Origin: an uncultured Muribaculaceae bacterium | Lineage (GTDB): Bacteria; Bacteroidota; Bacteroidia; Bacteroidales; Muribaculaceae | Length of the DNA: 64,000 nt | Assembly: GCA_910589055.1 (NCBI GenBank) | Contig: CAJURN010000005.1 | Span: 62,001 to 126,000, forward strand | Direction: 5' to 3' | Part shown: piece by piece, positions 61,797 to 64,000 of the stretch | How the letters are laid out: each line of letters begins with the position of its first letter | Numbering within the stretch: position 1 is the first letter of the stretch | Notes under the pieces: model-generated | Told to the model about the DNA's origin: nothing | What the model saw: only the letters and a program-made list of their open reading frames with translations | Database searches by the model: none | Translations under genes and position numbers: made by a program

Positions 61797-61830
61797 AAAA
61801 AATCCCGCACTGCAATCAGCGACGGGATTT
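61791..61830 (-). terminator. Attenuator terminator of the pheA operon
   Basis: Minus strand AAATCCCG-T-CGCTG pairs with CAGTG-CGGGATTT around ATTG, then a run of U up to the pheA start. It lies just before pheA, so it must be read through for expression. Confidence 0.85.
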
Positions 61831-61877
61831 GATAGGGTTAATCTATTTCGTTATAGGATTCAATATAATGTTTCGAT

Positions 61878-61952
61878 TCAGACAACACACTTCCCGTCTT
61901 TATTCATGGAATAAAAATAAAACGAATAATAATATGTGCTAAATCGTGTCAT
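61878..61952 (-). CDS. Leader peptide of the pheA operon
   Basis: 24 codons beginning MTRFSTYYYSFYFYS and ending CVV. Of residues 4-14, eight are Tyr or Phe (F, YYY, FYFY), the expected sensor of charged tRNA-Tyr and tRNA-Phe. The codons after it contain GACGGGA (minus strand, 61892-61898), which can pair with TCCCGTC of the terminator (61821-61827) instead of letting the terminator form. Stalling on aromatic codons would free this segment. -7 box TAACTTTG is at 61973-61980. Confidence 0.85.
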   Translation of the reverse strand: MTRFSTYYYSFYFYSMNKDGKCVV

Positions 61953-61972
61953 TTGTCTTGCTTTATTGCTCG

Positions 61973-61980
61973 CAAAGTTA
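61973..61980 (-). promoter_or_regulatory. -7 box of the pheA operon leader
   Basis: Minus-strand TAACTTTG, 20 bases upstream of the leader peptide start. Confidence 0.65.
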
Positions 61981-62022
61981 CAATTATATTTTGAATCCGC
62001 AAACTTCTTGGCAAAAATTTTA

Positions 62023-64000
62023 CTATTTTTTATTTTCATCAACATTTTCTGCCGGAGCCGACAGGTCGATGGGGTCAACCACAGGCTCATCGGTGATGGC
62101 TCGGCGCATTACGTCCATTACCGTGTCGACGTACACAAAGTCCAATCCTTCAAGATATTTGGCGGGAATGTCCTCGATATCCTTACGGTTCTTTTCGGAA
62201 AGAATTATGGTTTTGATTCCGGCACGCTTGGCGGCAAGAATCTTTTCCTTGATTCCACCGACAGGGAGCACCTTTCCGCGGAGTGTGATTTCGCCGGTCA
62301 TGGCAATACGCTCGGCCACACGCTTCTGGGTAAGTGTGGAGACGATGGATGTCGCGATGGTGATACCTGCCGACGGGCCATCCTTGGGAATGGCACCCTC
62401 GGGGAAGTGGATGTGAAGGCCGTAACGGTTGAACACCGACGAATCAATTCCAAGCTGCGCGGCATGTGCCTTGACCCACTGGAGGGCTATCGTGGCTGAT
62501 TCCTTCATCACATCGCCGAGATTTCCGGTGATGGTGAGACGTCCGTCCTTGGAGGGAGAGAGCGAAGACTCAGCCATAAGTATCTCGCCTCCGACCTCAG
62601 TCCACGCAAGGCCTGTCACTACTCCGGCAAACTCATTGCCCTCGTACTCATCCTCGATTCGGGGAGCGAGTCCGAGAAGGTCGTACAGATTATCGGGCAT
62701 CACGGGCGTGGGAAACTCTCGGCCCTGCATCTTGTACAGAACCGACTTGCGCGCCAATGCAGCGATTTTTTTCTCCAGCTGTCGCACACCGCTTTCCGAG
62801 GTGTAACGGCGGATTATGCAGGCAAGAGCCTCGTCGGACACGTCGAATTCTTCTTCGGTGAGCTTGTGCTCAGTTCGGACACGGGGAATAAGATGGCGGC
62901 GGGCAATCTCTATTTTCTCTTCCTGGAGGTAGCCGCTGATGTCGATTATCTCCATACGGTCGAGCAAGGGACGGGCAAGAGTCGAGAGCGTGTTTGCCGT
63001 GGCTATGAAGAGCACGTGCGACAGGTCATAGTCCACATCTATATAATTATCATGGAAACGGCAGTTCTGTTCGGGGTCGAGGACCTCCAGAAGAGCCGCG
63101 GCTGGATCGCCCTTGAAGTCCGCTCCGATTTTGTCAATCTCATCGAGCAGAAGCACGGGGTTCGAGACCTCGGCACGCTTCATGGCGTCGATGATTCTAC
63201 CCGGCATAGCCCCGATGTAGGTGCGGCGGTGACCTCGGATTTCGGCCTCATCATGGAGTCCGCCAAGGGAGACACGGCTGTACTTGCGGCCAAGAGCACG
63301 TGCAACCGACTTGCCAATTGAAGTCTTTCCCACACCGGGCGCTCCCACAAGGCAGATTATCGGAGCCTTTCCTGAAGGATTGTGCATGAGCACGGCAAGC
63401 TGCTCGAGCACGCGCTCTTTCACCTTCTCAAGGCCGTAATGATCCTCTTCAAGAATCTTTGTGGCCTCGCCAAGGTCTTCGTTCGTGGAGGGATATACGT
63501 TCCAGGGAAGAGAGAGAAGGGTGTCGAGATAACTGTACTGCACGGCATAGTCGGGCGACTGCGGATTATAGCGGCGCAACTTGTCAACCTCCCGCGCGAA
63601 AGTCTCGCGTACCTTTGTCGGGAAGCTGATTTTTTCGGCGCGCTTCTCAAGCATCTCAATCTCGTCGTCGCTGTCGCCGTAAAGTTCCTCACGAATCGAC
63701 TCCATCTGCTGCTGCAGGAAAGCCGAGCGCTGGTTGTTTTCCATCGAGCGTTTGGCCTTCGACATGATGTCGTGGGTGATAGTCATCTTCTCGTCGATGG
63801 TGGTGAGTTCGGCGAGAACGGCGAAAGCACGGTCCGAAATTCTCGACTTGGCAAGCATGGCACTCTTCTCACGGGCATCGCAAGGCATATTTGTAGCAAC
63901 AAAATTGACTACCGGCGCGCCAAGCGGCAACTGCTGGAGATTCTGCTCGAAACCGGGATTGTCGCCCGACCGCTCGATTATGGAGTGGATGAGCTTCAGA
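62023..64000 (-). CDS. lon: ATP-dependent protease Lon (N-terminus outside window)
   Basis: The open frame continues past the right edge; 658 residues are visible. Walker A GAPGVGKTSIGKS, Walker B LLLDEIDKIG and the C-terminal Lon protease domain with catalytic Ser in PKDGPSAGIT and Lys in GGIKEKILAAKRAG are intact. Degrades damaged or short-lived proteins in the cytoplasm. A short acidic tail (VDENKK) ends it. The pheA leader promoter lies 50 bases after its stop. Confidence 0.95.
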   Translation of the reverse strand, partial: LKLIHSIIERSGDNPGFEQNLQQLPLGAPVVNFVATNMPCDAREKSAMLAKSRISDRAFAVLAELTTIDEKMTITHDIMSKAKRSMENNQRSAFLQQQMESIREELYGDSDDEIEMLEKRAEKISFPTKVRETFAREVDKLRRYNPQSPDYAVQYSYLDTLLSLPWNVYPSTNEDLGEATKILEEDHYGLEKVKERVLEQLAVLMHNPSGKAPIICLVGAPGVGKTSIGKSVARALGRKYSRVSLGGLHDEAEIRGHRRTYIGAMPGRIIDAMKRAEVSNPVLLLDEIDKIGADFKGDPAAALLEVLDPEQNCRFHDNYIDVDYDLSHVLFIATANTLSTLARPLLDRMEIIDISGYLQEEKIEIARRHLIPRVRTEHKLTEEEFDVSDEALACIIRRYTSESGVRQLEKKIAALARKSVLYKMQGREFPTPVMPDNLYDLLGLAPRIEDEYEGNEFAGVVTGLAWTEVGGEILMAESSLSPSKDGRLTITGNLGDVMKESATIALQWVKAHAAQLGIDSSVFNRYGLHIHFPEGAIPKDGPSAGITIATSIVSTLTQKRVAERIAMTGEITLRGKVLPVGGIKEKILAAKRAGIKTIILSEKNRKDIEDIPAKYLEGLDFVYVDTVMDVMRRAITDEPVVDPIDLSAPAENVDENKK

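Noticed and set aside
1..64000. tRNA, rRNA, insertion sequence, prophage or integrase genes
   Set aside because: None recognised on either strand; the direct-repeat cassette carries no recombinase of its own.

Overview
The window reads as chromosome of a Bacteroidales bacterium, most likely Muribaculaceae-like (inference). Supporting signs are: many genes preceded by the Bacteroidetes -7 promoter box TAnnTTTG with no strong Shine-Dalgarno; TonB receptors with a carboxypeptidase-regulatory N-domain; a GSCFA protein, DUF4374, DUF5103 and DUF5686 families; and type IX secretion (T9SS) parts. No rRNA, tRNA, CRISPR array, insertion sequence or replication origin was found. Coding density is high.

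Layout. 1-7.5 kb: end of an NfeD protein, kdsB (Kdo activation), an M16 homologue without zinc ligands, a TonB receptor, a lipoprotein and plsC. 7.7-14.7 kb: PorE-like OmpA protein, GSCFA protein, AraC regulator and a GH95 alpha-L-fucosidase with a T9SS-like tail. 14.8-25.6 kb: fabG, a TetR regulator, a C_GCAxxG protein, a TPR protein, a beta-barrel protein, a solo HsdR_N protein, holA, a DUF5686 protein, a CYTH protein and rlmD. 25.7-26.5 kb: AT-rich GNAT plus 50-residue partner pair (toxin-antitoxin-like). 26.6-33.2 kb: PerR-like regulator with rubrerythrin, a PepSY-like protein, a LytTR two-component system and an RND pump. 33.4-38.5 kb: xusABC-like xenosiderophore uptake operon. 38.6-45.1 kb: TolC/HlyD/DHA2 exporter operon with an esterase and a second DHA2 pump. 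45.4-49.1 kb: GH2 beta-galactosidase-like enzyme and an OmpA protein. 49.1-51.8 kb: a three-gene AT-rich cassette between two identical 26-bp direct repeats. 51.7-55.8 kb: LysR, a split ThrE exporter, and a B12-riboswitch-controlled MetE-like protein. 56.0-58.6 kb: ung, the T9SS plug protein and a DUF3109 protein. 58.6-62.0 kb: pheA, aminotransferase and DAHP synthase/chorismate mutase operon behind a leader-peptide attenuator. 62.0-64.0 kb: lon, cut by the window end.

The best candidate for an undescribed system is the 49.1-51.8 kb cassette: a winged-helix protein, an AbiEii/MNT-type nucleotidyltransferase and a metallophosphoesterase, translationally coupled. They sit behind a 17-bp perfect inverted repeat overlapping the promoter. 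The direct repeats lie where the ompA terminator and the lysR 3' end overlap, and insertion preserved the LysR C-terminus exactly. No recombinase is in the cassette. Other notable signals are a Tyr/Phe-rich leader peptide with terminator and antiterminator before pheA; a MetE-like protein lacking all four zinc ligands under a B12 riboswitch; a folded ung 5' leader that hides the start codon and shares a 21-nt segment with another gene's leader; and a two-copy hairpin family with compensatory changes.
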